64,000 nucleotides of DNA from an uncultured Prevotellaceae bacterium (lineage in GTDB: Bacteria > Bacteroidota > Bacteroidia > Bacteroidales > Bacteroidaceae): NCBI GenBank assembly GCA_902784615.1, contig CACZVN010000015.1:1-64000 (forward strand), in the 5' to 3' direction. Both the position numbers and the translations under genes were made by a program. How positions within the stretch are numbered: position 1 is the stretch's first letter; the number at the start of each line of letters is the position of its first letter. The notes under the pieces are model-generated. The model searched no databases. It saw nothing but the letters and a program-made list of their open reading frames with translations, and had not been told where the DNA came from. Positions 16,120-24,313 of this stretch are shown here, piece after piece.

Positions 16120-19100
16120 CTACAATTTGTTTAAAGATTCACGAAGTCCCTCAAAATTCTGTTCGAAATAGTTCCTGTTGGAATGAGCCTTCAAAGTAAG
16201 GTTCGGGTCAAAGGAAACCGTCTTATTTGCCCGATCAGACATTAAGATCTGACCTTTAAACCCTTGCGACCATTTTCGGTGATTCTCCCAGATTCCCTCA
16301 TATAGCCCACGGAATGGGTTTACATATGTATTTAAGAGTGATCTGAATGTTGTCTTGTCTGGATTAAGTACTATTGATTCTACAAATTCCTTCCATTTAT
16401 TATTGTCCAAAGCATCATCTAAAGACGTTATCTTTGTTTTATCCAATTCAAGAAATTCTAAAGAAGTTACATATTTGAACGCAATATATCTGCGTAGAGC
16501 AACTTTCTGTTGCTCCCATGCATATTCTGTTGGCTTTGAGATTTTTCTATCATATTTACTGTCCGACATTTCACTCAATGAAACGATACCTTTGCTCGAT
16601 AATAATGTTGCAGTTGCAAACTTTCCAACCACAGTTTTCTTATCAATATCATCTTCACCAAATGTAAGAATATCAAAATCATCATCTTGCATATCCGTCC
16701 ATTTTTTGGCCGCATCAGAAAGCTCTTTCGCTGCAATCCTCAATTGATTGGCCGTATCGAGGATAATCTTCCGCCTTATCTTTATATTTTTATACTTTTC
16801 AAGTTTATTCTCATAATCATTCTTTTCCTTCCGCCACTTCTCATGTTCTTCTCTAAAAACTGTCTGAGGATCAGAAATACAACAATCGTCCTTATAATCA
16901 ACCAATTGGGGCTCATCTTTCGTAAATTCCTCCACCTCTTCAACAGTCAGATCTGCAGCGTTCCATTTGAATGCCTGATCGTTTTCTACAAAGTCTTTAT
17001 CGTGTTTCGTTATGATATCATTATAACTGATTACTCTTTCGTTATCATTTACACCACCTTCACCCGAAAAAGAGTTAAATCTCTCTGTTGCATCACAAAG
17101 TTTATCATATTTAGGTTGAATGTAATTGATAAGAGCATTTACGTTCATCCCAATCAAAGAAACAGTTATATCCACAGTTCCTAAGGTCTCGAGGTCCTTA
17201 TAACCATCACTTCCATCACCAGACCTTAGACTTGAATTTGGCAGTTCAGTCCCGCCCTCTCCTGCTTCTATACAAACAAACGTATAGGACTTAATCTGAA
17301 GTGTACCGTCAACTGGGCGCAAGAACAATTCCAAAATAGTCCGAAGGAAAGCCATATCCTGGAACTTTTCCAAAGTCTCAGATTTCAGTGTCTCAAGCGC
17401 AGAATTCTTAAAGTCAACAAGTGATGTTAAAAACTTCGAACCGAATTTTGCATCTTTCCATTCTTTCTTATAATAGAGTTTATCCTTTATAGTATTGCCA
17501 GAGACAATCTTTAAATTGTTACTAGCAGATATTGACACATTTTTACCATTGATCTCAATATCACCATTCGGCGCTGAGATGGTAATGCCTTGGAAGGCGT
17601 TCATCTCCACTGTGCCAGCAGGCGACTCAATAGTAATAGAGCGCTCATCAGTACTGCCAGATATCTTGTAGAAGCCATAACGATCTGACAATTCGAACCC
17701 ACCGCCAAAATCCGCCGTAGTTTCAAAGCCAAACGGCCATGGTCCCGTTAAACCAACAGGCCATAAAGACTTCAAACAAGATAGAGGCCCCATCGTATTC
17801 ATTAACATCGGCATAATGGCAAAGCCATCCGAAAATGTCAGGTGATGGCCTGTCTTCGTTCTAATACCATGAACACCGCCATACTGGTCAAGGGGCAAGG
17901 CGTTCTTCCACTTCTCATTGACAAATGGCGCTGCAAGGTATCCCATGGCATATGGATGCTCAATATTGCCATGCACATAGCCGACCATCACTTCATCACC
18001 GGCATTAGGTGTAAAGTTTACGCCACCTCCTGTCGTTGCCAAAGGCAAGGTGACACGGATCCACGGCGACGGGTCTCCATCTTCGTCCTGCCAGGGATAA
18101 CACACACGAATACGGCCCAAGTTCTCAGGATCCAAGGTTTCTACTACAAAGGCCACCTGAGGACGAGCATCGCGGATGATCACATCGGGCAACGCCGGCG
18201 GGAACGGAACACTGGTAGTCCAAGGGTCACCGGTTGTCGTTGCTTTCTGAGGCGACGGTTCCGTCTCCGATATTGAGAAAACGGGGATAGCTGATACCAG
18301 CAGATGCTCCTGACCGTTCTTGTAGGAACCTTCCACGGAAATGGCCACATAGTCCTTATTAGCCACCCTCAGCTTGTCGCCCAACTTGATGGGGCGGTAA
18401 TAGTTGCCGAAGTCCAGCCAGACAGCCTGTTCACCGACCTCCTTCTCTTTCTTCCTGATAAGCTGATAAAATAAATCTGTAAAGTTGAAAAGACCATCCT
18501 CTCCAAACATCTTCGACAAATTGTCTGACAAGTTACTACTTCCACCATAAGTAGTAAACTGGCTATATTTATCATCTGATCTCTGATCGTCTTCGACCAA
18601 ATATTCGTTATCTTTAACTTTATAGTTGGCCTTATCCAACTGGTTGTTATAATCCGCAACATTATTAAAAACTTCATAGGCCTTTCCTGCAGTTTCCAAA
18701 CCCAATTGGGTAACTGCTTCACCTAACGATTTCATTTCAAGCGCCTTAAAAATAAACTCTGGAATATAGGCCTTTAATTCCTCTCCTAAAACCTCCCAAA
18801 AATTGTGATACTCTTTTTCTTTAAGGTCTTGTTTCGTCCATTCATCTGTAGCGACGGGGTCAAAATTATAGCGACTGTCAGCAGATTCGGCGTATGCCTC
18901 GTTTTCGTCGGGCTTATGAGTCATATATGAATAGGCGCGCTCCTCTACTGAGATGCCCTCAGAAAGCACGCTTTCATAATAGCGGTTCTGTACGGCATTG
19001 GGTTCCGTCGCCCAGTCGATGATCTCATTCCCCGAATAATAATTCGTTTCCGACGGCTGCATACCCAGGTTCAGCTTACCGTCCTCGAAATAGAGGAACT

Positions 19101-19899
19101 CACCGAAGCGATTGGCACAACGTACCATAAACTGGTAAAAGCTCTCATTATACTGCACCAGATAGGGAATACGCAACTCGTCACGCTTTGTCACCTCATA
19201 ATCAGTATCGTTGACAGTCTCAGTTTGCTGATACTTCAGCAACTGCATGTGGTTGGCCACATCCACGGAACTGAATTTCTTCGCCTCTTCTGACAGGATA
19301 TCCGTATAGAGTCTCTTGGCCGTATAGGCACGACTGTATTTATCAAGGGTCATCAGCTTATCCCGACTATAGATGGTCAGTTCCACAAATAGTGAAGTTT
19401 TGCCGCTGATGGTCTTATAGACGGAACGTATCTTGTGAACATAATAATTCTCGGCGACCATATTATTATCAATCTCCAGATTCACGAAGGCACCTTTGAG
19501 GATGTCAAGCTTGTCTTTGCTGATCTGCTTGACAGGCTTGAATTTACCCTCGTCAGTCAATGTGTCGGTAGATACTACCCCATCCTTGCCGGTTTTTGTA
19601 ACAATGGTCGTTATGTCTGTCCGTTCCTGTATGACACCCACTTGAAGGTTGGCAAGCATCATACAAGGCTCATAAACTTTCTTCGAGTATTCCAGATTTG
19701 CCAGGGTCAATTCAAGCTGAGTGAGAACGCTAGTAATAACTTTCGTTTCCGTTTTCACTTCATCCTTAGTCTCAGTCTTCACCTGAATATTTGGTGCGGG
19801 AGCACCGAGTGCGATGACACTCGATCCTGTCAGGGTTAATCCCTCATTATTGTGCTTACCGTCATAGATATAAAGTCTGACATCTCTTGCCTCTGCCAT
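16120..19899 (-). CDS. tssI: VgrG spike protein 1 (TssI), extended
   Basis: The 1259-residue protein has a gp27-like N-terminal region (residues 1 to about 560, with SRAYTAKRLYTDIL and LVQYNESFYQFMVRCANRFGEFLYFEDGKL). A gp5-type OB fold follows (about 578-690: RIRVCYPWQDEDGDPSPWIRV, then FTPNAGDEVMVGYVHGNIEHPY) and then a beta-prism needle (FELSDRYGFYKISG, AFQGITISAPNGDIEINGKN). A C-terminal extension of about 420 residues is mostly helical and AT-rich, joined through RPVDGTLQIKS and ending near GQILMSDRANKTVSF. The core of standard VgrG ends near residue 840, so the extension is a candidate cargo or effector domain. An insertion at about 350-490 enlarges the gp27-like part. It follows two Hcp-like genes and precedes the beta-helical gene. 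Confidence 0.92.
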   Translation of the reverse strand: MAEARDVRLYIYDGKHNNEGLTLTGSSVIALGAPAPNIQVKTETKDEVKTETKVITSVLTQLELTLANLEYSKKVYEPCMMLANLQVGVIQERTDITTIVTKTGKDGVVSTDTLTDEGKFKPVKQISKDKLDILKGAFVNLEIDNNMVAENYYVHKIRSVYKTISGKTSLFVELTIYSRDKLMTLDKYSRAYTAKRLYTDILSEEAKKFSSVDVANHMQLLKYQQTETVNDTDYEVTKRDELRIPYLVQYNESFYQFMVRCANRFGEFLYFEDGKLNLGMQPSETNYYSGNEIIDWATEPNAVQNRYYESVLSEGISVEERAYSYMTHKPDENEAYAESADSRYNFDPVATDEWTKQDLKEKEYHNFWEVLGEELKAYIPEFIFKALEMKSLGEAVTQLGLETAGKAYEVFNNVADYNNQLDKANYKVKDNEYLVEDDQRSDDKYSQFTTYGGSSNLSDNLSKMFGEDGLFNFTDLFYQLIRKKEKEVGEQAVWLDFGNYYRPIKLGDKLRVANKDYVAISVEGSYKNGQEHLLVSAIPVFSISETEPSPQKATTTGDPWTTSVPFPPALPDVIIRDARPQVAFVVETLDPENLGRIRVCYPWQDEDGDPSPWIRVTLPLATTGGGVNFTPNAGDEVMVGYVHGNIEHPYAMGYLAAPFVNEKWKNALPLDQYGGVHGIRTKTGHHLTFSDGFAIMPMLMNTMGPLSCLKSLWPVGLTGPWPFGFETTADFGGGFELSDRYGFYKISGSTDERSITIESPAGTVEMNAFQGITISAPNGDIEINGKNVSISASNNLKIVSGNTIKDKLYYKKEWKDAKFGSKFLTSLVDFKNSALETLKSETLEKFQDMAFLRTILELFLRPVDGTLQIKSYTFVCIEAGEGGTELPNSSLRSGDGSDGYKDLETLGTVDITVSLIGMNVNALINYIQPKYDKLCDATERFNSFSGEGGVNDNERVISYNDIITKHDKDFVENDQAFKWNAADLTVEEVEEFTKDEPQLVDYKDDCCISDPQTVFREEHEKWRKEKNDYENKLEKYKNIKIRRKIILDTANQLRIAAKELSDAAKKWTDMQDDDFDILTFGEDDIDKKTVVGKFATATLLSSKGIVSLSEMSDSKYDRKISKPTEYAWEQQKVALRRYIAFKYVTSLEFLELDKTKITSLDDALDNNKWKEFVESIVLNPDKTTFRSLLNTYVNPFRGLYEGIWENHRKWSQGFKGQILMSDRANKTVSFDPNLTLKAHSNRNYFEQNFEGLRESLNKL

Positions 19900-19916
19900 A
19901 GTGGTTATGGTTTATA

Positions 19917-20402
19917 TTAAAAATTCGTTATTTCCAGTTGTTTGTTTCCTTTATCCTCTTTGCCAACATAGGTGATAGAACTCAGGAGCAAGGTTACCTG
20001 AATCAGGATCTGCTGCACAAAACCGTCTTTTGTCACCGTGGCATCATAGTCCTCCTTCACATCCACCACATAGCCTCTGACTACCATTGCGTCTCCGTAG
20101 GATTTCAGTCGGTCATTCTCGTCGAAGGTAGCATTGAAAATGAACGTATGGTCGAAAAGCTCGTTCGACTGCATCTGCTGATAGAACACCTTACTGTCGT
20201 CCGGCGATTCCAGCCTGACAATGAACTGCAGTTCTGTCGGTGTTGTATTCCCATAGGGGATGCCTGCATCATTGCGGTTCCGCTGACACTTATAGGAGAA
20301 GTGCTGGATGGTCTGACAAAGCCGTTTCTCCAATTTTCCTCCTACTTCCAGAAAGTTCTCCGGATAGAGGACGGCCTTGAGATAATCTGAATAGTTGATC
20401 AT
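19917..20402 (-). CDS. Divergent Hcp-like (TssD-family) protein, type B, cassette 1
   Basis: The 161-residue beta-rich protein has the Hcp-like sandwich pattern: LCQTIQHFSYKCQRNRNDAG, then PTELQFIVRLESPDDSKVFYQQM, and later GDAMVVRGYVVDVKEDYDA with a final strand pair. It is about 40% longer than a standard Hcp and lacks the usual loop sequence. A close paralogue lies at 48123, likewise directly before a vgrG. The constant position (Hcp-like A, Hcp-like B, VgrG) suggests an adaptor ring between tube and spike or a VgrG-specific carrier, rather than bulk tube. It starts 24 bases after the type A gene and ends 17 bases before vgrG1. Confidence 0.7.
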   Translation of the reverse strand: MINYSDYLKAVLYPENFLEVGGKLEKRLCQTIQHFSYKCQRNRNDAGIPYGNTTPTELQFIVRLESPDDSKVFYQQMQSNELFDHTFIFNATFDENDRLKSYGDAMVVRGYVVDVKEDYDATVTKDGFVQQILIQVTLLLSSITYVGKEDKGNKQLEITNF

Positions 20403-20426
20403 AGTTCTAATCAGTCGTTTTTAGCT

Positions 20427-20849
20427 TCAGTTATTGTTTCTATCATAAAGGTTCTGAAACGTCGTATCATTGATAATCAGTTTCTCCGCCATAAGCGACA
20501 GTCTCAGACAGCGTCGCTTCAGGGCATCAATATGATACTCTTCCTCAATGGCATAGCAATAGGCATCCTCAAACAGAATAACCTTCTCTACGGAATCGCC
20601 GTTCAATGATTGGAGATCTAAGACGATCCTCCCACTCATCGTGCTGTTTTGGATATACCACTCATACAGGTTCAGGTCTTCCCTGCCTGGGGCAACCACA
20701 ACCAGTTCCACCGTCTCACACCGGGCGTCGGTGTCGGGTCGGAAGTGGTCGTGATGCCTTGAAAAATGCAAGTGACAATCCATTACCAGATATTCTTTCG
20801 AATATTTGCCATCCACATAGTCGAATTGCAGACGCGCCATTAATGCCAT
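20427..20849 (-). CDS. Divergent Hcp-like (TssD-family) protein, type A, cassette 1
   Basis: I choose the ATG at 20849 (MALMARLQFDYVDGKYSKEY) because an AGGAGAA ribosome-binding site lies about 8 bases upstream and the paralogue at 48612 begins MALTAVLEFGDNSIKRYSKQY. A longer frame to 20897 exists but is not supported. The 140-residue product has the Hcp double-layer features: a first strand hairpin (YLVMDCHLHF), ETVELVVVAPGREDLNLYEWYI, then a helix-strand segment GRIVLDLQSLNGD and ILFEDAYCYAIEEEY. These parallel 'KLTFEDAYIVSYKE'-type TssD sequences. It is always paired with the type B gene. Role inferred: spike-proximal ring or cargo adaptor. Confidence 0.72.
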   Translation of the reverse strand: MALMARLQFDYVDGKYSKEYLVMDCHLHFSRHHDHFRPDTDARCETVELVVVAPGREDLNLYEWYIQNSTMSGRIVLDLQSLNGDSVEKVILFEDAYCYAIEEEYHIDALKRRCLRLSLMAEKLIINDTTFQNLYDRNNN

Positions 20850-20929
20850 AGTTCTTCTCCTTATTACATTTATGAATAAACATTTGGCCCAGCCCACAGT
20901 GGGGCTGAGTCAAATGCGATATCATGGAA

Positions 20930-21328
20930 TTACTTCCAGGGGTTCTCGAAGCTGACGGGACCATTCTCGAGTTTCTGGCACACGATCTCCATCTCCTCGA
21001 AGTGCTCCTCACCGTCCTCCCACTTCTCTGTGTAGTGGATACAGTAGCAGCCCGTGCCCTTCAGTTCCTTCATCGTCGAACCATCAACCGTGTTGTAGAA
21101 CGTCACGGTGAAGTCACGCGGATCGTTCGGAGCGAGCATCCACTGCAGCAGTTGGCTGTTGCCATCGTTCATAGCCTTGACGCGGATGCTTACCTTACCG
21201 CCACGGGGAATACCTGCGATCTGTCCCTCACGGTCTGTAGCCTGGTCAAACTTGTAGTCAATCATCATGACCTCTCTCTTCTCGAAATCCTTAACCTCGA
21301 GGGTTACCGGTGTTACATTCTCTGCCAT
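20930..21328 (-). CDS. tssD: Hcp tube protein (TssD) copy 2
   Basis: The 132-residue protein has the Bacteroidetes TssD sequence pattern: EVMMIDYKFDQATDREGQIAGIPRGG (strand and extended loop), KVSIRVKAMNDGNSQLLQWML, a beta-hairpin ending in CYCIHYTEKWEDG, and a final strand EEMEIVCQKLENGPVSFENPW. Hcp hexamers stack to form the inner tube ejected by sheath contraction. It is about 45% identical by eye to the adjacent copy at 21381, so the tube may be mixed or the two may have separate carrier roles. It lies 52 bases after copy 1. Confidence 0.9.
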   Translation of the reverse strand: MAENVTPVTLEVKDFEKREVMMIDYKFDQATDREGQIAGIPRGGKVSIRVKAMNDGNSQLLQWMLAPNDPRDFTVTFYNTVDGSTMKELKGTGCYCIHYTEKWEDGEEHFEEMEIVCQKLENGPVSFENPWK

Positions 21329-21380
21329 AATATATTTCCTTTCTTAATTTTACTTGTTAAACTATTCACTCTTCAATTCC

Positions 21381-21773
21381 TTATGCCCACTCGTTCTCAT
21401 ATTTAACAGAACCGATAGCGAACTCTTTGCAGGTGATAGTGATCTCCTCGAAGTGTCCGAGCTTGTCTTCCCACTTCTCCTCGAAGTTCACGCAGTAACC
21501 ATTAGTAAACTCGATGGTCTTCATAGCCTTGCCCGTCTTCGTCTCCAAGAACTCAATTTTACCGTTCTTCGGCAGGTTGCGCTCTGTCATCCAAGCCAGC
21601 AAGTCGGGTGTACCGTCGTTCAGGGCCTTCACACGCACCTGGATCTTACCACCACGAGGGATACCGGCCATCTGTCCTTCTACATCAGTTGCCTGATCAA
21701 ACTCATAAGATACCATCAGGACCTCTCTGTCCTTGTAACCATCAACTTTCATTGAAACTGGAGTTTTTGCCAT
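21381..21773 (-). CDS. tssD: Hcp tube protein (TssD) copy 1
   Basis: The 130-residue protein is a standard-length TssD: EVLMVSYEFDQATDVEGQMAGIPRGG, IQVRVKALNDGTPDLLAWM, IEFTNGYCVNFEEKWED and a terminal KYENEW. It follows tssC by 52 bases and is probably the main tube subunit, because it is nearest the sheath genes and has good ribosome-binding context. Hexameric rings of this protein would line the TssBC sheath in the cytoplasm before firing. The second copy immediately follows, and two divergent relatives come next. Confidence 0.92.
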   Translation of the reverse strand: MAKTPVSMKVDGYKDREVLMVSYEFDQATDVEGQMAGIPRGGKIQVRVKALNDGTPDLLAWMTERNLPKNGKIEFLETKTGKAMKTIEFTNGYCVNFEEKWEDKLGHFEEITITCKEFAIGSVKYENEWA

Positions 21774-21825
21774 AATTGTTAAATTTTAGTTGTTAATAAT
21801 ATTGAACCTATTGGTAAGAATTAAT

Positions 21826-23196
21826 TTATGCACCTGCCAGAGCGGCTTCCTTGTCCTTTTTATCGGCAGCCACCTTGATGATGAAGTTCTTGGCAGCATA
21901 GAACGGAGTCAGCGTGATATCACAGGTAATCTGCTTGGTGACAGGATCCTGACGGGGTTCACCGATCTCATAGTTCTGGAACAAGTTGCCATAACCCTTA
22001 TACATATTGAGGAACTCCTGTATCTTCGACTTCAGGTTCTTCGGGCTGTTGTACGGATCCCAGTTCTCAAGGGCGACCTCATGAACAAAGTTCATCAGAA
22101 CCTTCTTCACCCAGTCGAACACACGGACAATAGGATACTCCTTCATGGCATCGAGATCACCGTTATAGAGCGTGGTATTGTTGAAAGCCATCACACGACC
22201 CTCGCTATAGACCATCGGGATCACCTGATTATCCATCAGGGCGGCAATCTCCGACTTCAGCAGGTCACTCTTCACACCCTTCACACCGTCGAGTGTACCA
22301 TACTTCTTACCACCAGCACCCTGTGCCATATTGGCGGTCTCGTCGTACAGTTTACCGCAGAGGGCAGCAGCCGGTGCGATATAGAAGGCCTTGGCATCTT
22401 CCTCGTCAGAAGACATCTTCTCAGCCTCACGGCCAACGATCCAGTTGGCAGTCATCACCACGTTCATCAATTCCTGATCACTGTCGCGATAGCCTTCGGT
22501 GTTAGCCTGAAGGTCGTCGAACGAATATTCATCAGCATGGTCGGTAATCAGCATCACCTTGTACTTGAAGGCCATCTTGGCCCACTGGAGCAGATCCACC
22601 TTGTCGGTAAACACGGCGCCCGGCACACAGACGAGGCTGTAGGCATCCTTCAGGCTCAGACGGTCGAAGCCGTTGCGCAGGATATTCTCCACCTCACCAG
22701 CGAAACCAGAGTCGGCATCGGCTATATCTTCCTTCAGCACGTTGATGATACGCAGATTCTTCACCTTGTCGCTACCACAGGTCTTGAAAAATGAGTCGAG
22801 CTGACGATAACTGCGCTCCAGGTTCTGGGTAGCATAGAGGGCGTCGGTGATACCCTGCTTCAGCACATTCGTATATTTCTCCTCATCCTGTTTGCAGGCA
22901 TCGGCGAAACCTGTGGCACTCTCGATGCTGGGGTCATCCAGCAGTTCAAGCCAGCGCTTGATGTCACGCTTCAGGCCATCGCGCTTGTCTTTGAAGCGCT
23001 TATCGGTCAGGAACACCTGCTTGGCGGCCTTGCGGGCCGGGTTCATATTATCTGCATCGGGCATGAAGCCACGGATGGCATTGAAGCCACCGAATGCTTT
23101 CAACAATTGGGAGACATCTTTCTTACCTTCTTTCTCTTGAAGCTCGGCACCAGCCTGTCCGGCGGCCTGGGCTTTCTGCATTTCTACATCTGCCAT
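21826..23196 (-). CDS. tssC: Contractile sheath large subunit TssC
   Basis: The 456-residue protein carries TssC features: LLKAFGGFNAIRGFMPDADN near the N-terminus, LERSYRQLDSFFKTCG, KVMLITDHADEYSF and IAPAAALCGKLYDETANMAQGAGGKKYG in the middle, and NWDPYNSPKNLKSKIQEFLNMYKGYG near the C-terminus. The last corresponds to the helices that bind TssB and are recognised by ClpV. It forms the sheath with TssB around the Hcp tube. An unusual point is that a transcription-factor gene separates it from tssB (tssB ends at 23804, regulator at 23237-23788). The protein is cytoplasmic. Confidence 0.93.
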   Translation of the reverse strand: MADVEMQKAQAAGQAGAELQEKEGKKDVSQLLKAFGGFNAIRGFMPDADNMNPARKAAKQVFLTDKRFKDKRDGLKRDIKRWLELLDDPSIESATGFADACKQDEEKYTNVLKQGITDALYATQNLERSYRQLDSFFKTCGSDKVKNLRIINVLKEDIADADSGFAGEVENILRNGFDRLSLKDAYSLVCVPGAVFTDKVDLLQWAKMAFKYKVMLITDHADEYSFDDLQANTEGYRDSDQELMNVVMTANWIVGREAEKMSSDEEDAKAFYIAPAAALCGKLYDETANMAQGAGGKKYGTLDGVKGVKSDLLKSEIAALMDNQVIPMVYSEGRVMAFNNTTLYNGDLDAMKEYPIVRVFDWVKKVLMNFVHEVALENWDPYNSPKNLKSKIQEFLNMYKGYGNLFQNYEIGEPRQDPVTKQITCDITLTPFYAAKNFIIKVAADKKDKEAALAGA

Positions 23197-23236
23197 AATA
23201 CTTAGTTCTTTTTTGTTTCTGTTGAATATTTATTGT

Positions 23237-23788
23237 TTATTTCTCTGTCATGATACGGAACTCAACTGGTGTCATACCGATGACCTCGACCATCCGGCGC
23301 TGTAACGTGCGCACGGAATTATAACCGGCCTCGGCACTGACGGCAGCGATGCCATACTCGGGGTGTTCCCTGAGCAGTTGCAATGCCCGCATCAATCGGA
23401 TATTCTCCAGATACTCGTCTGGCGACTTGAAGATAGTAGAGTTACGGAAGAGGCGCATCAGACGGGCCTGGGATACCCCCATCAGCTCTGCCAACTGGGG
23501 CGTACCAAATTCACTGGTTACCAGCTGGGGCTCCTGCTCCAGACGGTTTTCCAGCATCGCCAGCAGTTCCGCGTCATCCACGAGGTCGGCCTGCATCTTC
23601 ATCCGGCGTCCGCGTTCCATTTCAGCCTTCAGCCAGTTCACACGCTGCTTGAGCTCATACCAAGCGCAGAGTTGCTCACTCATCAGGAGATTACGTCCCA
23701 ATAAGCGTACATTCTCCATATCCAGCCGCTCGTTTTCTTCTTGCAAACGGGCAATCTCGGCTTCCAGCTCTTCTATCTTCTTGGCCAT
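23237..23788 (-). CDS. AraC-type regulator with N-terminal leucine-zipper coiled coil
   Basis: The 183-residue protein begins with a heptad coiled coil (IEELEAEIARLQEENERLDM, residues about 4-40). The second half is an AraC/XylS-type double helix-turn-helix: TPQLAELMGVSQARLMRLFR (about 97-117) and GIAAVSAEAGYNSVRTLQRRM (about 147-167), followed by GMTPVEFRIMTEK, the 'G.SP..YR' family ending. The coiled coil would give dimers; there is no ligand-binding cupin. It is nested between tssB (15 bases upstream) and tssC (40 bases downstream), so it is cotranscribed with the sheath. It may autoregulate the operon from the clpV promoter or control the distant VgrG cassettes. A one-component regulator without an obvious sensor domain suggests control by abundance or a partner protein. 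Confidence 0.82.
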   Translation of the reverse strand: MAKKIEELEAEIARLQEENERLDMENVRLLGRNLLMSEQLCAWYELKQRVNWLKAEMERGRRMKMQADLVDDAELLAMLENRLEQEPQLVTSEFGTPQLAELMGVSQARLMRLFRNSTIFKSPDEYLENIRLMRALQLLREHPEYGIAAVSAEAGYNSVRTLQRRMVEVIGMTPVEFRIMTEK

Positions 23789-23803
23789 AACGTATCTGTC
23801 TGT

Positions 23804-24268
23804 TTACTCTGCGCCCTCCAGCTCGCTCAGCATCGACTGCAGCATCTCCTTCAGTTCTGCACGGCTACCGGCCTCCTTCAGGATATCACGCAGTTTACGG
23901 TTCTGCTCAATGCTCTTACGGATCTTCTGGTTAGTATCAATCTTTTCCTTTGTACCAGAGAGGAACGGACTGTTCTGTACCAGACGACCCTTGCCACCCT
24001 GTGCCTCAAAGTCGCGCAACTCACCAAAGTGCAGCGTCTCATCCACAGAGCCGCCTTCTTCGTCGGTGAAGCTTACCTCTACCTTCGGTTTGAAGTGTGC
24101 AAAGGCATCCTCAATGTTCTGGATATCCTCCACAAACTCTGGGTTGCCAGCTTCAACATCGGATGTGTACTGATCGATCATCAGCGTCTTGTTCTGGTCG
24201 ATCAAACTGACTTTCGCACTGCTCTCCTCATCGGGAGCCATGGAGATAAAATTCTCTTTCATTGCCAT
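23804..24268 (-). CDS. tssB: Contractile sheath small subunit TssB
   Basis: The 154-residue protein has a beta-rich core with KPKVEVSFTDEEGG and TLHFGELRDFEAQGGKGRLVQNSPFL. The C-terminus is helical, with KIRKSIEQNRKLRDILKEAGSRAELKEM. Size and pattern match TssB/VipA of Bacteroidetes systems, which pairs with TssC into the sheath subunit. It follows clpV by 45 bases. TssB is cytoplasmic and assembles around the Hcp tube. The call is supported by the tssC and clpV neighbours. Confidence 0.88.
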   Translation of the reverse strand: MAMKENFISMAPDEESSAKVSLIDQNKTLMIDQYTSDVEAGNPEFVEDIQNIEDAFAHFKPKVEVSFTDEEGGSVDETLHFGELRDFEAQGGKGRLVQNSPFLSGTKEKIDTNQKIRKSIEQNRKLRDILKEAGSRAELKEMLQSMLSELEGAE

Positions 24269-24313
24269 AGTAGTAACAATTTTTTAGTTAATAATTATTT
24301 GAATAAACTCTAT

